Shown piece after piece: positions 6,769 to 14,152 of a stretch of 15,218 bases of DNA. Both the position numbers and the translations under genes were made by a program. Position 1 is the stretch's first letter, and every line of letters begins with the position of its first letter. The stretch comes from Eubacteriaceae bacterium. GTDB lineage: Bacteria > Bacillota > Clostridia > Eubacteriales > UBA1433. The stretch is from the NCBI GenBank assembly GCA_012797825.1, contig JAAZOI010000272.1, positions 1 through 15,218 of the forward strand, written 5' to 3'. Below the pieces are notes generated by a model. The model worked only from the letters and a program-made list of their open reading frames with translations, was not told the origin of the DNA and did not search any database.

Positions 6769-8155
6769 TTTGCGTAAACCTTTGTACTACTTCGTCTATT
6801 CCGCCGGCAAAGAAAAACAGCGATTCGGGAATTTCGTCATGTTTTCCTTCAAGTATTTCCCTAAAGCCTCTGATGGTCTCCGAAAGAGGTATATATTTAC
6901 CCGGCGTTCCTGTAAACTGTTCCGCGACATGAAGCGGCTGGGAAAGGAATCTTTGAATTTTTCTCGCTCTTGACACAACAAGTTTGTCGTTATCGGACAG
7001 TTCATCCATACCCAGTATTGCTATTATATCCTGAAGGTCTTTATATTTTTGCAGCACTTCCTGCACTCCGCGCGCCGTATTGTAATGCTCTTCTCCGAGT
7101 ATAAGCGGATCCATTATTCTTGAAGTCGAATCAAGCGGGTCAACCGCGGAGTATATGCCAAGCTCTGTTATCGATCTTGACAATACCGTCGTCGCGTCAA
7201 GATGCGCAAACGTTGTCGCGGGAGCCGGGTCTGTAAGATCGTCCGCCGGAACATAAATTGCCTGCACGGAAGTAATGGAGCCTTTTTTTGTAGACGTAAT
7301 TCTTTCCTGAAGCGCGCCCATTTCTGTTGCCAGCGTAGGCTGGTATCCGACAGCGCTGGGAATACGTCCGAGCAATGCCGAAACTTCGCTGCCTGCCTGT
7401 GTAAAACGGAAAATATTGTCTATAAATAATAGCACATCCTGATGCTCAACGTCTCTGAAATATTCCGCCATCGTAAGTCCGGTAAGCGCAACTCTCATTC
7501 TCGCTCCGGGAGGCTCGTTCATTTGGCCGAACACCATCGCTGTTTTTGCTATAACTCCCGATTCAATCATTTCGTTATATAAGTCGTTTCCTTCCCTTGT
7601 TCTCTCGCCTACGCCCGTGAAAACCGATATGCCGCCGTGTTCTTTTGCTATATTGTTAATGAGTTCCTGTATTAATACTGTTTTGCCTACGCCTGCGCCG
7701 CCGAACAGCCCTACTTTTCCGCCTCTTGTGTACGGCGCTATTAAATCTATTACTTTAATGCCCGTCTCGAATATAACAGAAGATGTGTCCTGTTCTTCAA
7801 ATGAAGGAGCGGCCCTATGAATAGGCATTTTCATTTTTGTTTCAACTTCGCCTTTATTGTCAATGGTGTGTCCTGTTACGTTAAACAGCCTTCCCAGAAC
7901 TTCAGCACCGACAGGCACTTCAATAGGTTTTTGCGTATTAAAGGCCTGCGTTCCTCTTACAAGCCCGTCCGTTGACGACAACGCTATGCAGCGCACTATA
8001 TCATCGCCAATATGCTGCGCAACTTCAGCAACAAGCAGCCTGTCGTTAAACCGTATCTCTATTGCCGTAAGCAGCTTCGGCATTTTATTTGAATCAAATT
8101 TTATATCAATTACCGGCCCTATAATCTGATGTACTACGCCTGTATTTTCAGCCAT
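6752..8155 (-). CDS. atpD: F1Fo ATP synthase beta subunit
   Basis: The 467-residue catalytic subunit, of normal length. The P-loop GGAGVGKT spans 152-159 with Lys158; catalytic Glu184 and Arg185 lie in GVGERTREGN; Walker B Asp246 lies in LLFIDNIFRFTQAGSEVS; the DELSD motif that contacts gamma and epsilon is near the C-terminus (GMDELSDNDK). All catalytic residues are intact. AAAGGAGG ten bases before the ATG is a strong ribosome site, fitting the need for three copies per complex. It follows atpG after a 15-base gap. Confidence 0.98.
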   Translation of the reverse strand: MAENTGVVHQIIGPVIDIKFDSNKMPKLLTAIEIRFNDRLLVAEVAQHIGDDIVRCIALSSTDGLVRGTQAFNTQKPIEVPVGAEVLGRLFNVTGHTIDNKGEVETKMKMPIHRAAPSFEEQDTSSVIFETGIKVIDLIAPYTRGGKVGLFGGAGVGKTVLIQELINNIAKEHGGISVFTGVGERTREGNDLYNEMIESGVIAKTAMVFGQMNEPPGARMRVALTGLTMAEYFRDVEHQDVLLFIDNIFRFTQAGSEVSALLGRIPSAVGYQPTLATEMGALQERITSTKKGSITSVQAIYVPADDLTDPAPATTFAHLDATTVLSRSITELGIYSAVDPLDSTSRIMDPLILGEEHYNTARGVQEVLQKYKDLQDIIAILGMDELSDNDKLVVSRARKIQRFLSQPLHVAEQFTGTPGKYIPLSETIRGFREILEGKHDEIPESLFFFAGGIDEVVQRFTQNGKDI

Positions 8156-8170
8156 TTTCTGCGCCTCCTT

Positions 8171-9034
8171 TTATTTCAACGCTTCCGCGCCGCGCACTAT
8201 CTCTGATATTTCATTTGTAATTGCCGCTTGTCTTATTGTATTGAATTCCAAGCTCAGCTCGTCGATCATTTCAAGCGCGTTGTCCGTCGCGTTTTCCATT
8301 GCTATTCTTCTTGCGGCGTGCTCGCACGTCGCTGATTCTATAATAGCTTTGTAGACCGCAACTTCTGAGTATTTTGGGATTATATAATTAAACACTGCAT
8401 CATCTGATGGCTCGTATTCTATAAATTTATTTGTTTTTTTATCTTCTTTGCTTTTACATTCATACGGAAGCAGTGTCTTTACCATAACTTTTTGCATCAA
8501 AGAGTCTATAAAAGCGTTGTATACCAGCACTATTTTGTCTATTTCGCCTTCATCGTACATTTTCAAAAACGGCTTGCACAGCATCTGCACTTCTTCAAAA
8601 CTCACGCTTTCAGGCGGATATAAGTAATCCTGTATAATTTCATATCCTCTTTTTATAAAATACTCTCTGCCTTTATTGCCTATCGCAACTACTGCCGGTG
8701 TTTCTTTATTTTTTTCTTCGTTCATCTCTGATAATACTTTTTTTATAATGTTCGAAGAAAAACTGCCGCATAGTCCGCCGTTGCTTGTAATTGCTATATA
8801 GCATGTTCTTGCTTTTGTTGTATTGTTTGATTTTTTATTTTCAAGATCAGCATTTTTAAGTATTTCTTCTATTTCCTGTGTTATTACAGTGAGGTATTTA
8901 TTCGTTTTCTCGTATGCATTCTTAGCTTTGCGAAGTTTTGCGCTCGATACCAGCTTCATAGCATTAGTTATATGCTCTATGCTTTTAACGCTTTTTATTC
9001 TTCTTTTAATGCCTCTTATGCTGTTTTGCGGCAT
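8171..9034 (-). CDS. atpG: F1Fo ATP synthase gamma subunit
   Basis: The 287-residue central rotor shaft. The N-terminal helix has the family pattern IKRRIKSVKSIEHITNAMKLVSSAKLR (residues 9-35, split here only by reading), and the C-terminal helix ends with EFNTIRQAAITNEISEIV near residues 260-280. Together these make the coiled-coil that turns inside the alpha-beta ring. The central domain includes ITSNGGLCGSF. Arg replaces the first Gly of the usual IVGGA near the end (IVRGAEAL). The ATG overlaps the atpA stop as TAATG. Confidence 0.96.
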   Translation of the reverse strand: MPQNSIRGIKRRIKSVKSIEHITNAMKLVSSAKLRKAKNAYEKTNKYLTVITQEIEEILKNADLENKKSNNTTKARTCYIAITSNGGLCGSFSSNIIKKVLSEMNEEKNKETPAVVAIGNKGREYFIKRGYEIIQDYLYPPESVSFEEVQMLCKPFLKMYDEGEIDKIVLVYNAFIDSLMQKVMVKTLLPYECKSKEDKKTNKFIEYEPSDDAVFNYIIPKYSEVAVYKAIIESATCEHAARRIAMENATDNALEMIDELSLEFNTIRQAAITNEISEIVRGAEALK

Positions 9035-10554
9035 TATTTATCACCCTTTGATTTAAATACTTTTTTATATTCTTCAATTGCCGATTTTATAGCATTTTCA
9101 AGCTCTTTGCTTATATTGCCTTTTTGCTTAATTTCGCTCACTATTTGCGGATAATGTGTGTCCATAAAATCATATAATCCTGTCTCAAAACTATGGATAT
9201 CCTCAACTTTAATATCCGCAAGAAAATTATTTGTGGCGCAGTATAATATAAGAACCTGATGCTCAACTTTTATCGGGCTGTACTGGCGCTGTTTTAAAAT
9301 TTCCATCAACCTCTCGCCATGGTCAAGTCTTTGTTTTGTGTCTTTGTCTATATCCGAGCCGAATTGAGCGAAACTTTGAAGTTCGCGATGTTGAGCAAGT
9401 TCCAGTTTTATTTTCCCTGATACTTTTTTCATCGCTTTTATCTGCGCGTCGCCGCCTACACGTGATACCGAAATGCCTGAGTTTACGGCAGGTCGGTGAC
9501 CGGTATAAAACAGTTCCGATTCAAGGAATATTTGTCCGTCAGTTATAGATATAACATTTGTGGGTATATACGCCGAAACGTCTCCGCTTTGTGTTTCAAT
9601 TATGGGAAGAGCCGTAATTGAGCCCCCGCCAAGTTTATCCGACAGCTTAGCGCCGCGTTCAAGCAGTCTGCTGTGCAGATAGAAAACATCTCCGGGGTAC
9701 GCTTCTCTTCCCGGCGGTCTTCGCAGCAGCAGTGACATTGTTCTGTATGCTACCGCGTGCTTGGATAAATCGTCGTATATTATCAAGACATCGCGTCCTG
9801 CGTACATAAATTCTTCCGCCATTGCGCATCCCGCAAAAGGAGCTATATACTGCAGCGGCGCAACATCGCTTGCCGTTGCGGAAACTACAATTGTATACTT
9901 CATCGCGCCTTTATCGTTAAGCGTCTGAACAAGCTGCGCTACCGTTGATTTTTTCTGCCCTATGGCAACGTAAATGCATATTACGTTTTCTTCTTTTTGG
10001 TTTATTATAGTATCAATAGCTATTGCGGTTTTGCCTATTTGCCTGTCGCCTATAATTAGCTCTCTTTGGCCTTTGCCAATAGGTATCATTGAGTCAATAG
10101 CTTTTAGCCCTGTTTGAAGCGGCTGGAAAACCGACTTTCTTTCAAGCACGCTTGGAGCTTCATTTTCAATAGGTCTGTGTTTTTTTGAATTAATAGGTCC
10201 TTTGCCGTCAATAGGCTGACCGAGTGCGTTTACTACTCTTCCTATAAGAGCGTCTCCGACAGGCACGTCAACTACCGTTTTTGTGGGCTTTACAATATCG
10301 CCTTCCATTATGCCCTCATCGCTGCCTAGTATTACGGCGCCGACGTTGTCTTCTTCAAGGTTTAACGCCATTCCGAATACTCCGCTGGGGAACTGCAGCA
10401 GCTCGCCTACCATGCATCCGGATAGCCCGTAAATTCGCGCTATTCCGTCACCTACCTGTAATACTGTGCCGAAATCCGATATTTCAAGTTCACTCTTATA
10501 ATCTTTTATGCGCTGTGCTATAACCGCGCTTATTTCTTCTGGTTTTATGTTCAT
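9034..10554 (-). CDS. atpA: F1Fo ATP synthase alpha subunit
   Basis: The 506-residue non-catalytic nucleotide-binding subunit, of normal length. It begins MNIKPEEISAVIAQRI, the delta-binding N-terminus. The P-loop GDRQIGKT spans 169-176, the Walker B aspartates lie in VLIIYDDLSKHA, and the arginine finger Arg365 lies in ISVSRVGGDAQ. AGGGAGG about eight bases before the ATG supports the start. It lies 34 bases after atpH and overlaps atpG by one base. Confidence 0.98.
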   Translation of the reverse strand: MNIKPEEISAVIAQRIKDYKSELEISDFGTVLQVGDGIARIYGLSGCMVGELLQFPSGVFGMALNLEEDNVGAVILGSDEGIMEGDIVKPTKTVVDVPVGDALIGRVVNALGQPIDGKGPINSKKHRPIENEAPSVLERKSVFQPLQTGLKAIDSMIPIGKGQRELIIGDRQIGKTAIAIDTIINQKEENVICIYVAIGQKKSTVAQLVQTLNDKGAMKYTIVVSATASDVAPLQYIAPFAGCAMAEEFMYAGRDVLIIYDDLSKHAVAYRTMSLLLRRPPGREAYPGDVFYLHSRLLERGAKLSDKLGGGSITALPIIETQSGDVSAYIPTNVISITDGQIFLESELFYTGHRPAVNSGISVSRVGGDAQIKAMKKVSGKIKLELAQHRELQSFAQFGSDIDKDTKQRLDHGERLMEILKQRQYSPIKVEHQVLILYCATNNFLADIKVEDIHSFETGLYDFMDTHYPQIVSEIKQKGNISKELENAIKSAIEEYKKVFKSKGDK

Positions 10555-10588
10555 GCTTTAGCCTCCCTAATATTTAAAGCAGGGAATT

Positions 10589-11125
10589 TTAAATTCTTAA
10601 GCTTTCTTCCAAATCCGCAATACGTTTTTTTATCGTAGCATCTATTACTTTTCCTTCTACGAGTATTTTCACGCCGCCTATTATGGATGTGTCTTTTATA
10701 TTCTTAAGTATAACTTTTTTGCCTACAAGGCGTGATACTTTTTCATCAAAATCTTTTATCTGAGCCTCTGTAAGCTCAACCGCTGAAAATATTGTCCCGG
10801 TTGATATGTTTTTGCTCTCGTCTATTAAAGCAATATACATATCCGCAATTTTTATAAATTTCGAAGTTCTTCTTTTATCTATTAAAATGTACATAAAATT
10901 AAGCAGTTCTTTACTTATCTTACCTTCAAATATGTCTTGCACCGCGTCTTTTTTATTTTTTCCTTCTATAACAGGCGTTTTTAAAAATTCAAAAAACTCG
11001 CTGTTATTGATGAGTAAATTTTTAATATCAGTAATTTCCGATAAAATTACTTCTTGTATGCCTAAGCCTTTTGCAACGTCGTACAAAGCCGTAGCGTAAG
11101 CAGCTTCTACCGTTAATTCTGCCAT
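10589..11125 (-). CDS. atpH: F1Fo ATP synthase delta subunit
   Basis: This 178-residue subunit ties the b stator stalk to the top of F1. The N-terminal six-helix domain begins TVEAAYATALYDVAK. The C-terminal signature GGVKILVEGKVIDATI (around 149-164) is followed by RIADLEESL, as in the family. It overlaps the end of atpF by 13 bases, so it is probably translated by coupling; only a poor ribosome site (GGG) is seen. No oddities. Confidence 0.94.
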   Translation of the reverse strand: MAELTVEAAYATALYDVAKGLGIQEVILSEITDIKNLLINNSEFFEFLKTPVIEGKNKKDAVQDIFEGKISKELLNFMYILIDKRRTSKFIKIADMYIALIDESKNISTGTIFSAVELTEAQIKDFDEKVSRLVGKKVILKNIKDTSIIGGVKILVEGKVIDATIKKRIADLEESLRI

Positions 11126-11625
11126 TTCATTTTGCCCGTTTCATTTAAAACTTTATTTATAACAGCCTGATGTTCGGCGGCATTTAATTGTTTTTCAATT
11201 ATTTTTTCCGCCGCCAGAATTGACAGCGCCGCTATTTCATCTTTCATATCTTCAATGGCAGCTCTTTTCTGTCTTTCTATCTCAGCTTCAGCCTGTTTTT
11301 TAATATTGTCAGCTCTTTGCTCTGCTTGGTTTATTATTTCTCTTGCCTGTGTTTCAGCTTTGATTTTGGAATTTTTAATAATTTCTTTTCCTTCAAGTTC
11401 AAGACCGAAAAGCTTTTTTTCATACTCTGCTTTGAGATTTGCGGCGTCTAAATTAACTTTATCAGCAGCCTCTATTGACTGCGTTATGCTGTCCTGTCTT
11501 TTCTGCATGAAATCTCTTATTTTGGCAAAGAAAAATTTCTTCATTATCAGATATAAAATGATCATATTGACAGCTATCATTAAATATGTCCAATCAAACT
11601 GAATTAAATCAGTATAGATTTTCAT
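11113..11625 (-). CDS. atpF: F1Fo ATP synthase b subunit
   Basis: The 170-residue peripheral stalk subunit. It has one N-terminal membrane helix (about residues 13-32, YLMIAVNMIILYLIMKKFFF) followed by a long charged, heptad-like coiled coil that continues to the C-terminus, with no second membrane span. AGGGAGGACAGAGAC before the ATG gives a good start. It lies 28 bases after atpE and overlaps atpH by 13 bases. Only one b-type gene is present, so the stalk is expected to be a homodimer. Confidence 0.95.
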   Translation of the reverse strand: MKIYTDLIQFDWTYLMIAVNMIILYLIMKKFFFAKIRDFMQKRQDSITQSIEAADKVNLDAANLKAEYEKKLFGLELEGKEIIKNSKIKAETQAREIINQAEQRADNIKKQAEAEIERQKRAAIEDMKDEIAALSILAAEKIIEKQLNAAEHQAVINKVLNETGKMKWQN

Positions 11626-11653
11626 GTCTCTGTCCTCCCTGCGGCTTAAAATT

Positions 11654-11920
11654 TTATATCAGGTTAATGAAAGGATTTGCGTACATTAAAATTATAGCTA
11701 CAATAAATGCGAATAATCCCGTGGTCTCCGTAACAGCCATGCCGATAAACATTATTTTCATAATGTCGCCCTGCGCTTCAGGCTGTCTTGCTATGCCTTC
11801 TACCGCTTTGCCCGAAGTAAAGCCTACGCCGATACCTGCTCCGATAACCCCTATCATTGCAAGACCTGCTCCTATTGCGGATAGTCCTAAAATAAATGCC
11901 TGCGGTGTAATTTGTGCCAT
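11654..11920 (-). CDS. atpE: F1Fo ATP synthase c subunit (ring proteolipid)
   Basis: The 88-residue hairpin of two membrane helices, about 7-33 and 54-82, joined by the polar loop ARQPEA (44-49). The ion-carrying acid is Glu65 in helix 2, within AVTETTGLF. Its numbering matches the Ilyobacter Na+-type subunit, in which Gln32, Val63, Glu65, Ser66, Thr67 and Tyr70 shape the site. Here residue 32 is Val, 66 is Thr and 70 is Phe. Loss of Gln32 argues against a classical Na+ site, while Thr66 keeps a hydroxyl, so the coupling ion is open; H+ is my leaning. AGGAGG with a 7-base spacer is among the strongest ribosome sites here, fitting a subunit needed in many copies. Confidence 0.96.
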   Translation of the reverse strand: MAQITPQAFILGLSAIGAGLAMIGVIGAGIGVGFTSGKAVEGIARQPEAQGDIMKIMFIGMAVTETTGLFAFIVAIILMYANPFINLI

Positions 11921-11975
11921 AATAATTCCTCCTGTTTAATTGTGTTTATCATCTATATTCAAATAATTTTATTTA

Positions 11976-12677
11976 TTATTCTTCTTTTGGTTTCATCGCG
12001 TTTGCTATAAACGCCATTGTCAGCATTGTAAAAACATAAGCTTGCAGCACCGATTCAAATATATCAAAGAAAAAATTAAGCGGAAGCGGTATTGCTATTA
12101 TAAAAATCGGAATAGATCCAGTTAACAATGCAGAAAGTTTTTCAAGCGCCATATATAAAAGTTTCATTATAACCACTCCGCCTAAAATATTGCCGAAAAG
12201 ACGGAAGGAAAGCGATAGCGGAAATGAGAGCTCGCTTAGAAGATTTATCGGAAGCATTAAAAAATTAGGCTCAGACAAATGCTTTATGTATCCGCCTAAT
12301 CTTCTTGTTTTCACAGCGTTGTAATGAATCATAACAAACGTTATTGTAGCCAGCGCAAAAGGAGTGTTTAGATTTGTGGTAATAGGTCTTATATCAAATA
12401 ATCCTATTAAATTTCCCAGCAGCAGGAATATAAATAAAGTTCCGATGTACGGTGCGAATTTCAGTTTATCGCTTCCCATAACCTGACCAACCCAGTTATA
12501 TATAAAATCGACTATCCATTCTGCGTATGCCTGCAGACCTTTAGGAACCTTTTGCATTTTTCTGGTTGCCAACAGCGCGAAAACAATCATTATTACGCTA
12601 ATAATTAATGACCAAATAACTGTTTCGGTTATATAAAAATTCCCGATTCCTATTATTTTTTTTGTGCCTAGTTCCAT
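11976..12677 (-). CDS. atpB: F1Fo ATP synthase a subunit
   Basis: The 233-residue stator membrane subunit that forms the ion half-channels next to the c ring. It has several hydrophobic helices, at about 18-37, 76-94, 104-120, 140-163, 168-178, 186-207 and 209-228. The essential arginine is Arg159 in LSLSFRLFGN. The C-terminal helix holds FESVLQAYVFTMLT, typical of the family. It overlaps the upstream atpI-like gene by 10 bases and precedes atpE by 55 bases. The ribosome site is weak (GGTGAAG), consistent with one copy per complex. Confidence 0.95.
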   Translation of the reverse strand: MELGTKKIIGIGNFYITETVIWSLIISVIMIVFALLATRKMQKVPKGLQAYAEWIVDFIYNWVGQVMGSDKLKFAPYIGTLFIFLLLGNLIGLFDIRPITTNLNTPFALATITFVMIHYNAVKTRRLGGYIKHLSEPNFLMLPINLLSELSFPLSLSFRLFGNILGGVVIMKLLYMALEKLSALLTGSIPIFIIAIPLPLNFFFDIFESVLQAYVFTMLTMAFIANAMKPKEE

Positions 12678-13066
12678 GTCTTCACCCGTCTCTTACTTCT
12701 GCTTCTTAAAATATTTATTCCTTGCGCAAAGAAGACGCTTAAATTTATCCCTAAAAATCCTATTATCATACCTATCGCGCTTACGCTTGATATTATAATT
12801 GAAAAATACAGCGCAAGTCCGTATATAATCATTCTGATAACATATCCAAGCAAGTTAAATATAATACCCCAATTATTGTTTACAGCAATCTTTACAAACG
12901 CGTATAGTATATTCATGTTTATCGCTGTTATTACGGTTCCTGCAACCAGCCCTAACGTAAATTTTATGTCAAATCCTATAAAGAATAATGATACGGCTTC
13001 GCATATTAAAACAATGATAATATTAAGTTTTATTACTTCATTCTTATATTCGCAAGCGCTGTTCAT
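12668..13066 (-). CDS. atpI: ATP synthase subunit I-like membrane protein
   Basis: A 132-residue membrane protein with four predicted helices (about 13-32, 35-55, 72-92 and 95-118) and a basic tail RSRSKRRVK. Size, topology and position between atpZ and atpB match the ATP-synt_I (AtpI) family, whose known or proposed role is to help c-ring assembly. The third helix carries Arg78 in a hydrophobic setting. The ATG is chosen for AAAGG five bases upstream; a TTG ten codons earlier lacks a site and would overlap atpZ. It starts 7 bases after the atpZ stop. The assignment rests on topology and place more than on sharp motifs. Confidence 0.75.
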   Translation of the reverse strand: MNSACEYKNEVIKLNIIIVLICEAVSLFFIGFDIKFTLGLVAGTVITAINMNILYAFVKIAVNNNWGIIFNLLGYVIRMIIYGLALYFSIIISSVSAIGMIIGFLGINLSVFFAQGINILRSRSKRRVKTWN

Positions 13067-13073
13067 TTTGCCT

Positions 13074-13304
13074 TTATTCCTTTTTGTCTTTTTCAATTAC
13101 CATTTTTATGAGTCGGTAGCTTCCAATAAATCCTGCAAAAATCCCAATAAGTAAAAATATAATTAAAAATGTAGCGTTAGCATTATATTTTCTGTCTAAA
13201 TAACCGCCGAGCATAGCGCCTGCCACAATAGGTATTGCCATACTAAGTCCAAGCTGAGAAAACAGGGCAATCGCCCAAATGACTTTTGTATTTCTTTTCT
13301 TCAT
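13074..13304 (-). CDS. atpZ: AtpZ-like small membrane protein (F0F1 ATPase-associated)
   Basis: A 76-residue protein with two helices, about 10-34 and 45-67. The family pattern GAMLGGYLDRKYNA at the end of helix 1, with Asp37 and Arg38, and the glycine-rich second helix LLIGIFAGFIGSYRLI match AtpZ (ATPase_gene1). In alkaliphilic Bacillus AtpZ and AtpI have been linked to divalent cation transport and ATP synthase support; whether that applies here is inference. It is the first recognised gene of the ATP operon and has a modest ribosome site, AAAGAG. Confidence 0.8.
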   Translation of the reverse strand: MKKRNTKVIWAIALFSQLGLSMAIPIVAGAMLGGYLDRKYNANATFLIIFLLIGIFAGFIGSYRLIKMVIEKDKKE

Positions 13305-13343
13305 TATATTTTCTCTTTAATTTATTAATATTTTTAATATTAT

Positions 13344-13356
13344 TAACAGTTTGTTA
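13344..13356. repeat. TAACA-N3-TGTTA dyad upstream of atpZ
   Basis: TAACA and TGTTA form a perfect 5+5 inverted repeat with a 3-base centre, about 40 bases before the atpZ start. It could be an operator. A related dyad, AACAATTGTT, overlaps the -35 of the promoter at 15061-15089. No confident -10/-35 pair for the ATP operon can be told apart in this very AT-rich gap. Confidence 0.3.
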
Positions 13357-13386
13357 CTTTTAAATATTAATATAATTAAATAGGAT

Positions 13387-13421
13387 AATAATATATTAAA
13401 TTTCTGAATAATATATTAAAT
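13387..13421. repeat. Two 15-base direct repeats between the 57-residue ORF and atpZ
   Basis: AATAATATATTAAAT occurs at 13387-13401 and again at 13407-13421, a perfect match with a 20-base period. Tandem sites spaced near two helical turns can bind regulators, but the sequence is only A and T and may be simple-sequence drift. Confidence 0.55.
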
Positions 13422-13469
13422 ATTTTTCTCCTATATACTGCTGTTAAATATATATATATATCATTACAT

Positions 13470-13643
13470 TCATACACATAAAGCGCATAATGCAAACATC
13501 AGTAAAAGCGCTATTTTTGCGGCGAGCGCGTTATTTATTAAATGAATTGCAGCAGCACCTAAAACGATAATAATGGCCGTTATTAAGATTATTCGTGTAT
13601 ATGTAAGTATTTTGGGGTGCTGTTTTAAAATTTTACTTTTCAT
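13470..13643 (-). CDS. Small two-helix membrane protein of unknown function
   Basis: A 57-residue ORF that I do not recognise. It starts with a basic stretch (MKSKILKQHPK), then has two strongly hydrophobic segments, about 15-36 and 39-57, and ends with two cysteines (CALCV). TTGGAG about seven bases before the ATG is a usable ribosome site, and the ORF is locally more GC-rich than its flanks, both of which favour real coding. A TTG four codons upstream lies within that site and is rejected. It lies just after the terminator-like element at 13715-13745 and 165 bases before atpZ in the same direction, so it may be an accessory leader gene of the ATP operon. Chance hydrophobic ORFs are common in AT-rich DNA, so homologues are needed to be sure. 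Confidence 0.5.
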   Translation of the reverse strand: MKSKILKQHPKILTYTRIILITAIIIVLGAAAIHLINNALAAKIALLLMFALCALCV

Positions 13644-13704
13644 ATTTATCTCCAACTGTTTATTCAGTCATTAATCTTTATGAATTGTTAAAATATAAAA
13701 ATTT

Positions 13705-13784
13705 AAAAAAAAATCGCTCAAAAGGATTATACTTTCCTTCGAGCGACGTTGCTCCGGCCAGCCGTTTTACTGCGTTATTAATTT
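13705..13784 (-). ncRNA. Candidate short structured RNA or attenuator leader
   Basis: A promoter at 13791-13819 predicts a start near 13784 and the terminator ends near 13705, giving a transcript of about 80 bases. Its core is markedly GC-richer than the flanks. GAGC-AACGTC-GCTC (13741-13754) is a small hairpin that uses the same bases as the 5' half of the terminator stem, so the two structures exclude each other, as in attenuators. I do not recognise a known riboswitch class. It may be a separate small RNA or the leader of the 57-residue ORF and ATP operon. Confidence 0.4.
13715..13745 (-). terminator. Strong Rho-independent terminator upstream of the 57-residue ORF
   Basis: On the minus strand CGCTC-G-AAGGA pairs with TCCTT-TT-GAGCG, ten pairs around a small internal bulge and an 8-base loop, followed by A and nine Ts. 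It either ends transcripts from the decayed regulator region or acts as a conditional terminator for the genes below, whose first start codon is about 70 bases away. Confidence 0.88.
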
Positions 13785-13790
13785 TGTTTT

Positions 13791-13819
13791 ATAATACTCT
13801 TAAATTCTAAAAAAGTAAA
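13791..13819 (-). promoter_or_regulatory. Candidate promoter ahead of the short structured RNA
   Basis: TTTACT (13814-13819) and TATTAT (13791-13796) are separated by exactly 17 bases. Four of six and five of six bases match consensus. The predicted start leads directly into the GC-richer element and its terminator. Confidence 0.5.
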
Positions 13820-13927
13820 GCCCTTTTTCAAAATAATTTTATTCTTCATTTCTTAATAATTTATGAAAATTTAAATATTTTTTTCTTATAATCTCTGTCC
13901 ATGTTCTCTGCCTGCACACCTGGCATG

Positions 13928-14091
13928 TTACAAATTTATTTTAGGCGCGAAAATCATTTGTGCCAAAGGTAGAGTAAATCTTGTGCCGCTGCTTTCGCAA
14001 ATTAATTCGCATTTGATAAGCCAAAGCAATAATGCGGCAGTTGCGGTGGCAACAACTAGTAACGGTATTATTTTATCGAGAGTTTACGCAT
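13928..14091 (-). pseudogene. Frameshifted small membrane-protein ORF
   Basis: Reading from the ATG at 14091 gives MRKLSIK and then a TAA. One added base in the four-A run at 14071-14074 would let it continue as IIPLLVVATATAALLLWLIK and on through CELICESSGTRFTLPLAQ to a stop at 13928, about 54 residues in all. The shifted part has one clear membrane helix and the codon and GC pattern of a coding region. It has no start codon of its own with a ribosome site, and GAGG is only one base from the ATG. I do not recognise the product. It could be a decayed gene, a homopolymer sequencing error or chance. The rest of 13656-14152 holds only the promoter, RNA and terminator listed. Confidence 0.35.
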
Positions 14092-14152
14092 TCCTCTTTG
14101 TGACTTTTTTACTATAAGACCATATACAATAATTAAGATTAATATTTTTATA

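Noticed and set aside
6796..7005. Minus-strand 69-codon ORF inside atpD
   Set aside because: It is out of frame with the strongly conserved beta-subunit frame and has no family features.
13067..13096. Upstream TTG start for the AtpI-like protein
   Set aside because: It would overlap atpZ and lacks a ribosome site, while the internal ATG has AAAGG five bases upstream.
13448..13461. TA-rich microsatellite read as a promoter
   Set aside because: A simple TA run without a -35 at correct spacing; similar runs occur at 15067-15079 and are only spacer.
13878..14115. Open stretch on the plus strand through the decayed region
   Set aside because: It has no ATG and no ribosome site, and the antisense frame has better codon pattern and a clear membrane helix.
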